Positions 31,729 through 39,071 of a DNA stretch of 47,716 bases are shown piece by piece. Both the position numbers and the translations under genes were made by a program. The notes beneath the pieces are model-generated. The model worked only from the letters and a program-made list of their open reading frames with translations, was not told where the DNA came from and did not search any database. Each line of letters begins with the position of its first letter. Positions within the stretch are counted from its first letter, which is position 1. Source of the DNA: Pedobacter suwonensis (GTDB lineage Bacteria; Bacteroidota; Bacteroidia; Sphingobacteriales; Sphingobacteriaceae); assembly GCF_900111825.1 (NCBI RefSeq), contig NZ_FOJM01000025.1, forward strand, positions 1 through 47,716, written 5' to 3'.

Positions 31729-32709
31729 TTAACTAATAATGATAGAAGATTTATCTGGTCTGGGCTGCTGTCCGCCTCTTAAGATGGTATTACCTTCAAA
31801 TTTCTCTGTAAGGTCTATCTGTGCGTTAAAATCGCTTTCATCAAGTTGTCCACTCTGTGCAAAAGCCTTTATGGCATTGTTGTAGGTAACCAATTGAATA
31901 TCCTGATCGCTTAGTCCACGCATTTTCATCAGGGCGGCAGTTTTCGGTACCGCCAGGGGGTCGCTAATGCCCCAATCGGCAGCAGAATTGACCATAATAC
32001 GCTCCGAACCGTATTGCTTTACAATTTCTACCATACGCTCGTTGCCCATTTTGGTAAAAGGATAAATGGTAAAAGCTGCCCAAAAACCTCTGTCTAATAC
32101 CTCTTTTACCGTTTCTTCATTATTGTGATCGATAATCACGCTATAAGGATCAAGGCCATGCTCCAAAGCAATATCCATGCTGCGCTGGGTGCCCTTTTTC
32201 TTATCGCGGTGTGGGGTATGTACCTGAACAGGCAAACCTGCTTCCTTAGCAAGTTCCAGCTGCAAACGGTAATATTTTTCTTCGGCAGCAGTCTGATCAT
32301 CAAAACCGATCTCGCCAACACCAACCACGCCTTCTTTATAAATAAACAAAGGCAGGATTTCCATTACCTGTTCGGCCAGGCTTTCATTATTGGCCTCTCT
32401 GGAGTTAAGACCAATGGTGCAATAGTGTTTAATGCCAAATTGAGAAGAACGGAAACGCTCCCAACCAATCAGGCTGCTGTAGTAATCCCTAAAACTATCC
32501 AATCCGGTACGGGGCTGGCCCAACCAAAATGCGGGTTCTATCAAAGCAACAACACCAGCATCGGCCATAGCCTGATAATCGTCTGTTGTTCTCGAAGTCA
32601 TATGCACATGTGGGTCGAAGAATTTCATTCCCTTTACCGCACTGATATCGAAAGCTTCTGGCTCGCCCATCATGGCTTTATCTCTTTCTATTGAACTGCT
32701 ACAACACAT
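31729..32709 (-). CDS. eboB: EboB-like TatD-family metal-dependent hydrolase
   Basis: 326 residues, amidohydrolase/TatD-type TIM barrel: FFDPHVHMTSR (first metal His pair), GVVGVGEIGFDDQ (Glu), LPVQVHTPHRDKKKG (His), VIIDHNNEETVKEV (His/Asn) and IMVNSAADWGISDP (Asp). The metal site is complete. An N-terminal MCCSSSIERDKA extension with two Cys precedes the barrel; translation could also start at the later Met pair (MMGEPEAFD). TatD proteins are nucleases or esterases, but the ebo member's substrate is unknown. Third gene of the cluster. Confidence 0.86.
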   Translation of the reverse strand: MCCSSSIERDKAMMGEPEAFDISAVKGMKFFDPHVHMTSRTTDDYQAMADAGVVALIEPAFWLGQPRTGLDSFRDYYSSLIGWERFRSSQFGIKHYCTIGLNSREANNESLAEQVMEILPLFIYKEGVVGVGEIGFDDQTAAEEKYYRLQLELAKEAGLPVQVHTPHRDKKKGTQRSMDIALEHGLDPYSVIIDHNNEETVKEVLDRGFWAAFTIYPFTKMGNERMVEIVKQYGSERIMVNSAADWGISDPLAVPKTAALMKMRGLSDQDIQLVTYNNAIKAFAQSGQLDESDFNAQIDLTEKFEGNTILRGGQQPRPDKSSIIIS

Positions 32710-32734
32710 ATCTTTATCTTAGATTTTTTATAGG

Positions 32735-33592
32735 TTAAAATGAATTCCAGTTTAAGCTTCCATCGGCCAGGGCCAATTTCAGTTCCGGAAAAGTATTGAT
32801 ATAATCTTTTGCCGGTTGGTAATCAGACTGCGAAATGGCCAGCGCAATGGCGCGTTGTTCCATCTGGTTATAATGCTGCAAACCGGTTTTAAGGGTTTCA
32901 AAAATTTCAGGATTGATAAATCTACCCACCAGGCGCCACAACTGTGGATGTACTTCCCTGCCCGCAGCCCAGCGTTCCTGAGCGTAATCTACCAGCGTTA
33001 AAGCAAGCAGCAGATTGGCGCGTTGATCTAAACCCACTATCAGTTTAATATTCTTCTCGGTAAAAAAAGCTTTCAGCACCAGCTGGTTCCATGCAGCTTC
33101 ATCCAGGTTTGCTGCCGGATAAGGATTATTTTCCATAATGGCTTCGAGTACAGAACCAATATTGCTCCTGATCCCTTCAGCACAGCGTTTCGTCCAGATT
33201 TCGGGATGGGGTAAAAACGGAAGAGCCGAATATAGAGCCACAGCTTCATTTACTTCTGCCGACAGAAATAAGGGGTTAACGGAGGAAAATAAAAGTTCTT
33301 TATCTCCCGGATCCAAACCTGCCAACAGCCACACCCGGGTGAGCCTGTCTATTGTCCAGCTGCTGATATACCCAAAACCGGCTGCATCCAGCACTGCTTG
33401 CTGCTCCTCAGAAATAGCAACCGGTAATTTACCCGTTTTGCGGGGCAGCATCACAAATGCCCTGGCCAACAGTGTAGCTTGGTCTTGAGCTTGTGAAAAT
33501 TCCTCCAGCCACTTTTCGGCTGCTACACTGATGTTATTTTTAACAACAGCCCCTATAATCTCATTCACGGCCTTCATATGCTCATTTCTCAT
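32735..33592 (-). CDS. eboA: EboA domain protein
   Basis: 285 residues, helical, no signal peptide. It carries the EboA-type pattern: RAFVMLPRKTGK, WTIDRLTRVWLLAGLDP, LFSSVNPLFLSAEVNEAVALYSALPFLPHPEIWTKRCAEGIRSNIGSVLEAIMENNPYPA, DEAAWNQLVLKAFF. HEAT-like helical repeats are suggested. EboA is the diagnostic gene of the ebo cluster, and its biochemical role is not established. Two starts are close (33592 and the Met five codons on). It is 21 nt after the TMEM220-like gene. Confidence 0.85.
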   Translation of the reverse strand: MRNEHMKAVNEIIGAVVKNNISVAAEKWLEEFSQAQDQATLLARAFVMLPRKTGKLPVAISEEQQAVLDAAGFGYISSWTIDRLTRVWLLAGLDPGDKELLFSSVNPLFLSAEVNEAVALYSALPFLPHPEIWTKRCAEGIRSNIGSVLEAIMENNPYPAANLDEAAWNQLVLKAFFTEKNIKLIVGLDQRANLLLALTLVDYAQERWAAGREVHPQLWRLVGRFINPEIFETLKTGLQHYNQMEQRAIALAISQSDYQPAKDYINTFPELKLALADGSLNWNSF

Positions 33593-33613
33593 AAATTATG
33601 TCAAAAAAAGCTA

Positions 33614-33994
33614 TTATGCGGTGATACCTGCAGAAACAAAATAGTTGATCAGCAATGCTCCTGCAATAATCAACAGGCCAAAAAATTCCCTTGTTTGTTC
33701 GATATAGGGTTTAGTAGCCTGCATACTCTGCACCAGGCTCTCGCGCCTGTATTTAGTGATCCAATCGCGTACGCCGTCTTTTGCAAAAAACAGGATGACC
33801 GCGTAAATCAAATAAAAAGCAGTTAAAAACAGATATGCAAACGGATAATACTTACCGGCAGCAGCCAATCCACAGCATATTGCAGCACTTAAATAAATAG
33901 ACACCCATAAAAAAGCGTCGTTATCATTAAGGTTTACATAGGCAAAACCCAAAAAGGAGATACAGAAAATAATGTTGAGAATAAGTAAAAGCAT
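33614..33994 (-). CDS. TMEM220-like membrane protein
   Basis: 126 residues with four hydrophobic helices. The opening LNIIFCISFLGFAYVNLNDNDAFLWVSIYLSAAICCGLAA carries the F-YVN-NDPD-like motif of the TMEM220 family (here YVNLNDNDAFLW). The long loop KDGVRDWITKYRRESLVQSMQATKPYIEQTREFFGL is polar. No function is assigned to the family. It is the first gene of the ebo transcript here, 21 nt before eboA and 51 nt after the promoter box. Confidence 0.75.
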   Translation of the reverse strand: MLLLILNIIFCISFLGFAYVNLNDNDAFLWVSIYLSAAICCGLAAAGKYYPFAYLFLTAFYLIYAVILFFAKDGVRDWITKYRRESLVQSMQATKPYIEQTREFFGLLIIAGALLINYFVSAGITA

Positions 33995-34044
33995 TTTAAT
34001 TATTTGGTTTAAATAAATCGATTCACCGATTTTTCAATAAAAAA

Positions 34045-34052
34045 CAAAGTTA
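34045..34052 (-). promoter_or_regulatory. -7 box of the TMEM220-ebo operon
   Basis: On the minus strand TAACTTTG, an exact TAnnTTTG match. Start expected near 34039, leader about 45 nt before the ATG at 33994. No -33 match is visible. Confidence 0.5.
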
Positions 34053-34163
34053 TTTAAACTTGATGCTTTTTTTGCCTATAAAATGTAAATTATATACTGC
34101 AGTAAAATATTTTTTTGATTAAGAAAGTGATTGATAAAAAGTTAAATGCGAATAATAATTATC

Positions 34164-34697
34164 CTAACTTAGTAAAGGAAAAATAGTATCGAACATGATA
34201 TTGGCTTGTTCCTTAATTAACTCAACATCTTCATGTTTATTATTAACCAATAAATAGGTGCTGTTTTTTTCTTCCATGAAATGGCTAAAATATGCTTCAC
34301 CAATAAGATTATAAACAGCGTAACGATATATTTTAAATCTTTTTGTACAATCCTTACTTTCCTCGTAAGACCTTTTTGGATCAAAGGTATGTGATCCTAA
34401 AAAACCAAAGCTTGCTATAGGATTCCTTTTCAATATCTGTAATATAAGCTGTATACAGGTTGCCACAATTTTACCCATCTTATTTTCACCAGTGAGAACA
34501 TTGAATTTCCTTGGATGTTTTTTTAAACGCGCAGGAAAAAATTTCAACACATAAATATTAAAAAGATACTCTTCAACCTCTATATGATATTTTTCTTTCT
34601 GAGTTTTAAAAATATAAGTGGTTCGCTCTTTTAAGTACTGAGCTCCTTGAAATTTGTTGGTAAAATGTTTTGTAAATGGATATGAATGATCAAACAT
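34164..34697 (-). CDS. Unknown 177-aa protein, coupled to a 57-aa gene
   Basis: 177 residues, basic, no signal peptide. Blocks that look conserved: YILFKTQ-like start of a strand-rich half (HIEVEEYLFNIYVLKFFPARLKKHPRKFNVLTG), KMGKIVATCIQLILQILKRNPIASFGFLGSHTFD, and TKRFKIYRYAVYNLIGEAYFSHFMEEKNSTYLLVNNK. I recall similar unassigned proteins in Bacteroidota (ASFGF.G... TKRF..Y) but no function. Its ATG overlaps the stop of the upstream 57-aa gene (TAATG), so translation is coupled. It lies alone between the ebo operon and the broken LysR gene. Confidence 0.65.
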   Translation of the reverse strand: MFDHSYPFTKHFTNKFQGAQYLKERTTYIFKTQKEKYHIEVEEYLFNIYVLKFFPARLKKHPRKFNVLTGENKMGKIVATCIQLILQILKRNPIASFGFLGSHTFDPKRSYEESKDCTKRFKIYRYAVYNLIGEAYFSHFMEEKNSTYLLVNNKHEDVELIKEQANIMFDTIFPLLS

Positions 34698-34870
34698 TAA
34701 GGTATCAAGTGCTTGTATGCTTGTGAACGTCCATTATTGATTTGATTGGAAGTCACACGTACAAGATTTGATTTTGATGTAGAATTGATTTTAACACAAG
34801 AATTTTTGGCCGAAACAGCACTGTTATAATGTGCTTTATTTTGTCCGTATGAATTGTTATTGCTACCCAT
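34697..34870 (-). CDS. 57-aa Asn/Ser-rich protein
   Basis: 57 residues starting MGSNNNSYGQNKAHYN; Asn and Ser make up about two fifths of the protein, with a single Cys and no hydrophobic segment. Evidence for a gene: an exact TAACTTTG promoter box 93 nt upstream, a perfect 11-bp hairpin in the leader, and a TAATG overlap with the 177-aa gene. Possible roles are an antitoxin-like partner, a peptide precursor or a protein that regulates its neighbour; the sequence does not choose. Confidence 0.55.
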   Translation of the reverse strand: MGSNNNSYGQNKAHYNSAVSAKNSCVKINSTSKSNLVRVTSNQINNGRSQAYKHLIP

Positions 34871-34890
34871 GGTAATTCTTTTAAGTGTAA

Positions 34891-34925
34891 AATAATAACA
34901 ACGATTAATTTAAATTGTTATTATT
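34891..34925. promoter_or_regulatory. Perfect inverted repeat in the leader of the 57-aa/177-aa operon
   Basis: AATAATAACAA (34891-34901) and TTGTTATTATT (34915-34925): 11-bp perfect arms, 13-nt spacer, 20-54 nt before the ATG at 34870. It could be an operator or an RNA hairpin over the start region. Confidence 0.5.
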
Positions 34926-34962
34926 TATTTCTACTTACTTATTGAGAGTGACTAATTTTTAT

Positions 34963-34970
34963 CAAAGTTA
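34963..34970 (-). promoter_or_regulatory. -7 box of the 57-aa/177-aa operon
   Basis: On the minus strand TAACTTTG, an exact TAnnTTTG match, the same octamer as before the ebo operon. Start expected near 34956. Confidence 0.5.
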
Positions 34971-35055
34971 AAGCATTTCCATCATATTTTAATAAAATTC
35001 TTTTTTCTTGTAATTCTAAACATATAGGTATCAAAAAATTAAGTAAAATATTTAG

Positions 35056-35922
35056 TTAGTACTTAAACACAATCTTCAAAATATTGGCCAGCACAGGATT
35101 ATGATCGTCTGCCCGCCAATTGATCCATAAGTCTGTTTTAAATGGCAGCGGGATGAAGCGCAAACCAGGACTTTGATGGTGCATATACGAGTCGGGTAAA
35201 ATGGCTATGCCCAAGCCCTTTCTCACCAATGCGATGATGGCAGAACCAAATTCAGAGTGTAAAAACACATCCGGAACAAAATCGTAAAATTTAAATAATG
35301 CCTGGATGATCTCGCTGTAACTGCTTCCCTCATCTCTGGTGGGCAGTATAAATTTTTGCTTTTTCAGGCTTTCGGTAGATAGATCTCCGAACACGTTAAA
35401 AGGATGTTCTACCGGAACCACCAATGCAAGGTGATCGGAATACAGTTTTTTCGCCCTGATCCCCGGTTCGCTGTTGATATCTCTCGTGATGGCCAGGTCA
35501 ATCTTATAGTTTTTTAAGAAATCCAGTTGATTTTCAAATAAAACCTGTACCAACTTGATCTGAAGCCGGGGAAGTACCTGTGTGATCTTAGCCAGCATAT
35601 CAGGCATGAGCGAAGCGGATATGGAATCGGGATGTGCAATGGTAATGGTTCCACGCTCGCCTAAATGGAGCTGTTTAGCAAATTGATGGATATATTCCAG
35701 TTCATTTAATTCGATTTCCCACTTTTCTTTCAGGAATTTGCCTGCCGGCGTAAGTTTCACATTACGCTTATTACGCTCAAACAGCTGCAGGCCCAATTCA
35801 TTTTAGAGCGATTGGATATGGCGACTTAGTGCTGACTGCGTAATGTTAACCTTCTCTGCAGTTTTCCAATAATGAAGCTGCTCTGCAAGGGCTAAAAAAT
35901 ATTTGATTCTTTGGAGATCCAT
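35056..35922 (-). pseudogene. LysR-family regulator interrupted by a nonsense codon
   Basis: The full frame from the ATG at 35922 would give a 288-residue LysR regulator: HTH (MDLQRIKYFLALAEQLHYWKTAEKVNITQSALSRHIQSL), linker, and LysR substrate-binding domain (GTITIAHPDSISASLMPDMLAKI ... GLGIAILPDSYMH). Codon 40 is TAA (35803-35805) where the family has Glu (QSL-E-NELGLQLFER), a one-base GAA to TAA change. The frame then continues intact, so the event is recent or a sequencing error. A restart at 35796 would lack the DNA-binding helix. It is divergent from the GNAT/EamA operon with a LysR-type palindrome between them. Confidence 0.8.
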
Positions 35923-35943
35923 TAATGCAAAATATGCATTAAT
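35921..35943. promoter_or_regulatory. LysR-type operator between the broken regulator and the GNAT gene
   Basis: ATTAATGCA (35921-35929), spacer AAATA, TGCATTAAT (35935-35943): a perfect 9-bp inverted repeat of the T-N11-A kind. It overlaps the LysR start codon and lies 40 nt before the TACATTCG box of the GNAT gene, as in autoregulating divergent LysR units. Confidence 0.6.
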
Positions 35944-35982
35944 AAATGAAATAATAACATTTTAAATCATTTAACAACTAAT

Positions 35983-35990
35983 TACATTCG
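35983..35990 (+). promoter_or_regulatory. Probable -7 box of the GNAT/EamA operon
   Basis: TACATTCG, one mismatch from TAnnTTTG, 4 nt before the ATG at 35995. This is the same close spacing as at 1382, 13308 and 37478. Confidence 0.35.
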
Positions 35991-35994
35991 TAAC

Positions 35995-36534
35995 ATGAAA
36001 ATCAGTATTGAAAAGGTAACCACAAACGACATCCCAAAACTCCAGGAAATTGGGAGAAGCACATTTTATGAAGCTTTTGCCGGCGTAAATACGGAAGACG
36101 ATATGAAAGATTATCTGGAAAAAAGTTTTTCGGAGGAGAAATTGAAAACGGAACTGAATAACAGGGATTCGCAGTTTTATTTTGCGATGGTAGATGGTAA
36201 TGTTGTGGCTTATTTGAAAATTAATTCTGGTGAAGCACAAAACGAAAAAATAGAAGATGCCATTGAAATTGAACGGATTTACGTACGACAAGTATTCCAT
36301 GGCAAAAAAGTAGCCCAGGCCCTTTATCAAAAAGCTATTGATATGGCCTGCGAACAAGGGGCAAAATGGGTGTGGCTTGGGGTATGGGAAGAAAACCACA
36401 GGGCTTTACGGTTTTACGAAAAAAATGGCTTCAAAGCCTTTGGAAAACATGCATTCTGGCTCGGTAACGATGAGCAAACCGATCTGTTAATGAAAAAAGA
36501 ACTGGATCATTCAAACGAATTAAAGACATTATAA
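35995..36534 (+). CDS. GNAT-family N-acetyltransferase
   Basis: 179 residues, one GNAT domain: the start ISIEKVTTNDIPKLQEIGRSTFYEAFAGVNTEDDMKDYLEKSFS, the strand IEIERIYVRQVFHGKKVAQALYQKAIDMA with the acetyl-CoA loop (Q-FHGKKVAQAL), and WLGVWEENHRALRFYEKNGFKAFG. This is the PaiA/spermidine-acetyltransferase-like pattern, but the substrate is not certain. Its stop overlaps the start of the EamA gene (TAATG). Probably controlled by the adjacent LysR gene, now broken. Confidence 0.87.
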   Translation: MKISIEKVTTNDIPKLQEIGRSTFYEAFAGVNTEDDMKDYLEKSFSEEKLKTELNNRDSQFYFAMVDGNVVAYLKINSGEAQNEKIEDAIEIERIYVRQVFHGKKVAQALYQKAIDMACEQGAKWVWLGVWEENHRALRFYEKNGFKAFGKHAFWLGNDEQTDLLMKKELDHSNELKTL

Positions 36535-37436
36535 TGGAAAAAAGAACCCTTTTCCTGATTTTACTCGTCCTGGGCACCGCTTTCTGGGGTATTTCTTTTT
36601 CGGTTACCAAACTGGCGATTGGCCATGGTCAGCCACTTTTATTTTTATGCTACCGTTTCCTTTTAGCCACGATGGTTTTATCCGTAATTTTCTGGAAGCA
36701 CGTAAAGAAGCTTAATATAAACACGATGAAAACGGGCGCGGGCCTTGCAATATCGCTTGTATTGGGCATTTACCTGCAAACCCTCGGTATTACACATACT
36801 TCAGCATCGCAATGTTCCTTTGTAGCCGGCATAACCGTGGTGATCATTCCTGTAATCAAACTGATGATTTACCGAAAAGCTGCGCCGCTGAAAATATGGA
36901 TTGCGGCCTGCGTAGCGCTAACTGGCCTTTTCGTCATATCACTTACTGATAAATTGAGTATTGGTATCGGCGATTTGTATACCATTACCGGGGCTTTCTG
37001 TTTCGCCGTATATTTAATTCAGGTGGAAAAGAAATCGAAAGAAGGTGATATTGTACCCAGCATAGTCCCCATGTTTGCCACCTGTGCGCTTTTCACTTTT
37101 TTATTGGCCTCCTTTCAAAACAACACGGTCTGGATTCCCGAAACGCAAACTTTTTGGTTCGGTATCATTTTCTGTGCGTTATTTTCTACTGCATACATGT
37201 ATACCATATCAAACATTGCTCAAAAATACATCAGCGCCGAAAGGGTATCGATCATTTATCTTTTCGAACCGGTTTTTGGTGCCATTGCCGCACATTTTAT
37301 GCTGGGTGAAGCCATTACCTCCCGCTTATTAATAGGCGGAGGATTGATTTTTACAGCCACGCTGATTTCGGAGCTTAAATGGAGGATACATGGAGAGATG
37401 GCAATAGCACATTTATCCAAACCGAAAAAGGGTTAA
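36534..37436 (+). CDS. EamA/DMT-family transporter
   Basis: 300 residues, ten hydrophobic helices in two EamA repeats: ILLVLGTAFWGISFSVTKLAIGHGQPLLFLCYRFLLA in the first and GIIFCALFSTAYMYTISNIAQKYISAERVSIIYLFEPVFGAIAAHFMLGEAITSRLLIGGGLI in the second. The family exports metabolites such as amino acids or drugs. Coupled by overlap to a GNAT acetyltransferase, so the pair may modify and expel the same compound under LysR control; this is inference. The C-terminal ~15 residues are cytoplasmic and basic. Confidence 0.9.
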   Translation: MEKRTLFLILLVLGTAFWGISFSVTKLAIGHGQPLLFLCYRFLLATMVLSVIFWKHVKKLNINTMKTGAGLAISLVLGIYLQTLGITHTSASQCSFVAGITVVIIPVIKLMIYRKAAPLKIWIAACVALTGLFVISLTDKLSIGIGDLYTITGAFCFAVYLIQVEKKSKEGDIVPSIVPMFATCALFTFLLASFQNNTVWIPETQTFWFGIIFCALFSTAYMYTISNIAQKYISAERVSIIYLFEPVFGAIAAHFMLGEAITSRLLIGGGLIFTATLISELKWRIHGEMAIAHLSKPKKG

Positions 37437-37442
37437 GCAATA

Positions 37443-37473
37443 TTTGATGCCTGATAAATGATCAATATCTTAG
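37443..37473 (+). promoter_or_regulatory. Promoter of the YcaQ-like gene
   Basis: TTTG (37443-37446), exactly 19 nt, TATCTTAG (37466-37473, one mismatch). The ATG follows after 4 nt (37478), so the start site would coincide with the start codon: predicted leaderless mRNA. Confidence 0.55.
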
Positions 37474-37477
37474 CACA

Positions 37478-38677
37478 ATGGAAGCTATTGAACTCAGCAG
37501 ATCGCAGGCGCGGAGAATGATTTTACATGCGGCAGGCCTCTCCGGAAAAGCGCATTTTGGCACTGGTATTGAGGCCGTTAACCGTGTAATTGACCATTTG
37601 GGTTATGTACAGTTAGATACCAACTATGTTGTAGAACGTGCCCACCATCATGCCCTGTTTACGCGGGTTCCGGATTATCAAACAGAATGGCTTGCAGCCT
37701 TATGTAATGATGGTGATGTTTTCGAATATTTCACTTCCGATGCAGGATTTCTGCCCATGCACGATTTCCGATTTTCGCTTCCGGTAAAAAAAGCATTTGC
37801 AACGCAGGGTAGCCCCTTAACAAAAGCACAATCGGATTTAATGACACAAATTCTAGATCAGGTTGAGCGGGATGGGGCGGTGATGGTTGGCGATTTTGAG
37901 AACGACCGTATAGAAGCCAGCTCGGGCTGGTGGGATTGGCGCCCGGCAAAGGTTGCATTAGAAAGGCTTTACCTGGAAGGCAAACTGATGATCAGCCGCA
38001 ATAGCGCATTTCAAAAAGTTTACCAGCTTCCTTTGGATGTAATACCACATGACACCGACCAAACCGAACCTACTGACGAAGATTATGCACGTTACATCAT
38101 TAAACGCACCCTCGGTGCACTGGGCATTTCATCGGTAAAAGAAATGGCCTGGCGTGCCCGCCGCGTAAAAGGCAACCTGATAAAAAAAGAACTGGAAAAG
38201 ATGCTGCAGGCAGGAGAAGTTACAACGGCAAAGGTAGAGGGTGTAAAAGGACCATTGTATATGCTTTCTGGCGCAGATGTTAATGTTAGTGTAGAAGACG
38301 AAGTTTTCATCCTCTCGCCTTTTGATATCCTGAACGTATTTCGTGCCCGTTTAAAAGAATTTTTCGATTTCGATTATCAGATTGAGTGCTTCGTGCCAGC
38401 TCCGAAACGAAAATTTGGCTATTTCTCTTTACCTATTCTGGCCGGAGAAAGGTTTATTGCCAGGATGGATGCCAAAGCCGACCGGAAAAAGAAAACATTG
38501 ATCGTCCACAATCTCCATTTTGAAGCCGTTGAGCCTGACGAAAAAACCATCGATAAGCTTATCCATCATTTAAAGGAATTTATTTTGTTCAATAAGTGCA
38601 ATGATGTGGTCTTTAAAAAATCAAACCGTAACGACCTGCTTAACTTAATCAGTGAAGCATTTTCGGATGGATACTAA
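37478..38677 (+). CDS. YcaQ-type winged-helix DNA glycosylase
   Basis: 399 residues, HTH_42 superfamily (AlkZ/YcaQ), glycosylases that remove bulky or cross-linked bases. N-terminal winged-helix start LSRSQARRMILHAAG; the catalytic QLD motif at residues 45-47 (GYVQLDTNYVVERAHHHALFTRV), the YcaQ subgroup form rather than the QXQ of AlkZ; WWDWRPAKVALERLYLEGKLMISR; C-terminal IECFVPAPKRKFGYFSLPILAGERFIARMDAKADRKKKTLIV. Single gene with its own promoter. E. coli YcaQ repairs interstrand crosslinks; the same role is likely. Confidence 0.88.
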   Translation: MEAIELSRSQARRMILHAAGLSGKAHFGTGIEAVNRVIDHLGYVQLDTNYVVERAHHHALFTRVPDYQTEWLAALCNDGDVFEYFTSDAGFLPMHDFRFSLPVKKAFATQGSPLTKAQSDLMTQILDQVERDGAVMVGDFENDRIEASSGWWDWRPAKVALERLYLEGKLMISRNSAFQKVYQLPLDVIPHDTDQTEPTDEDYARYIIKRTLGALGISSVKEMAWRARRVKGNLIKKELEKMLQAGEVTTAKVEGVKGPLYMLSGADVNVSVEDEVFILSPFDILNVFRARLKEFFDFDYQIECFVPAPKRKFGYFSLPILAGERFIARMDAKADRKKKTLIVHNLHFEAVEPDEKTIDKLIHHLKEFILFNKCNDVVFKKSNRNDLLNLISEAFSDGY

Positions 38678-38798
38678 GTTTGAAAGATCTACATCTGGAA
38701 AAAACTAAACTCTTGCAATGTTAACGACCGTTTATTAAGAGCTAGCCAACAATGTCTTTATTTTAAAAAAAGAATGTAGGTTAACTTTAGTAAAAAAA

Positions 38799-39012
38799 GG
38801 CTGTATCAGAAATGATTTTTGGATTTTTGGCAGCATATATTTTGAAAGGTCGTCATTCACGTGAAAACGGGAACCGCGGAGTGATCAGCGAAGCTAATCT
38901 TAATGCGATAGTATAGAAAATAAGTACTTCTATACCAAATCATTAAGATGCCCGACGACACCGCCAGATTTAATTCTTTTACCGGTGCTAAATCTGTTAT
39001 TTTGATACAGCC
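38799..39012. mobile_element. MITE-like element with terminal inverted repeats
   Basis: GGCTGTATCA at 38799-38808 and its complement TGATACAGCC at 39003-39012 bound 214 bp with no ORF. The tips resemble ends of IS elements of the GGCTGT-TCAAAA kind. Inside is a nested palindrome: ATCTTAATG (38897-38905) with CATTAAGAT (38941-38949), and GTATAGAA (38911-38918) with TTCTATAC (38928-38935). The GCGAAGC-AATCTTAATG word is shared with the repeats at 47.45 kb. No clear target duplication. It fills the 394-nt gap after the YcaQ gene. Confidence 0.5.
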
Positions 39013-39071
39013 CCAATGTACCCGTCAGAAGAATTTAAATACCTGAATAGCTCTTTATTACGGATAGCATC

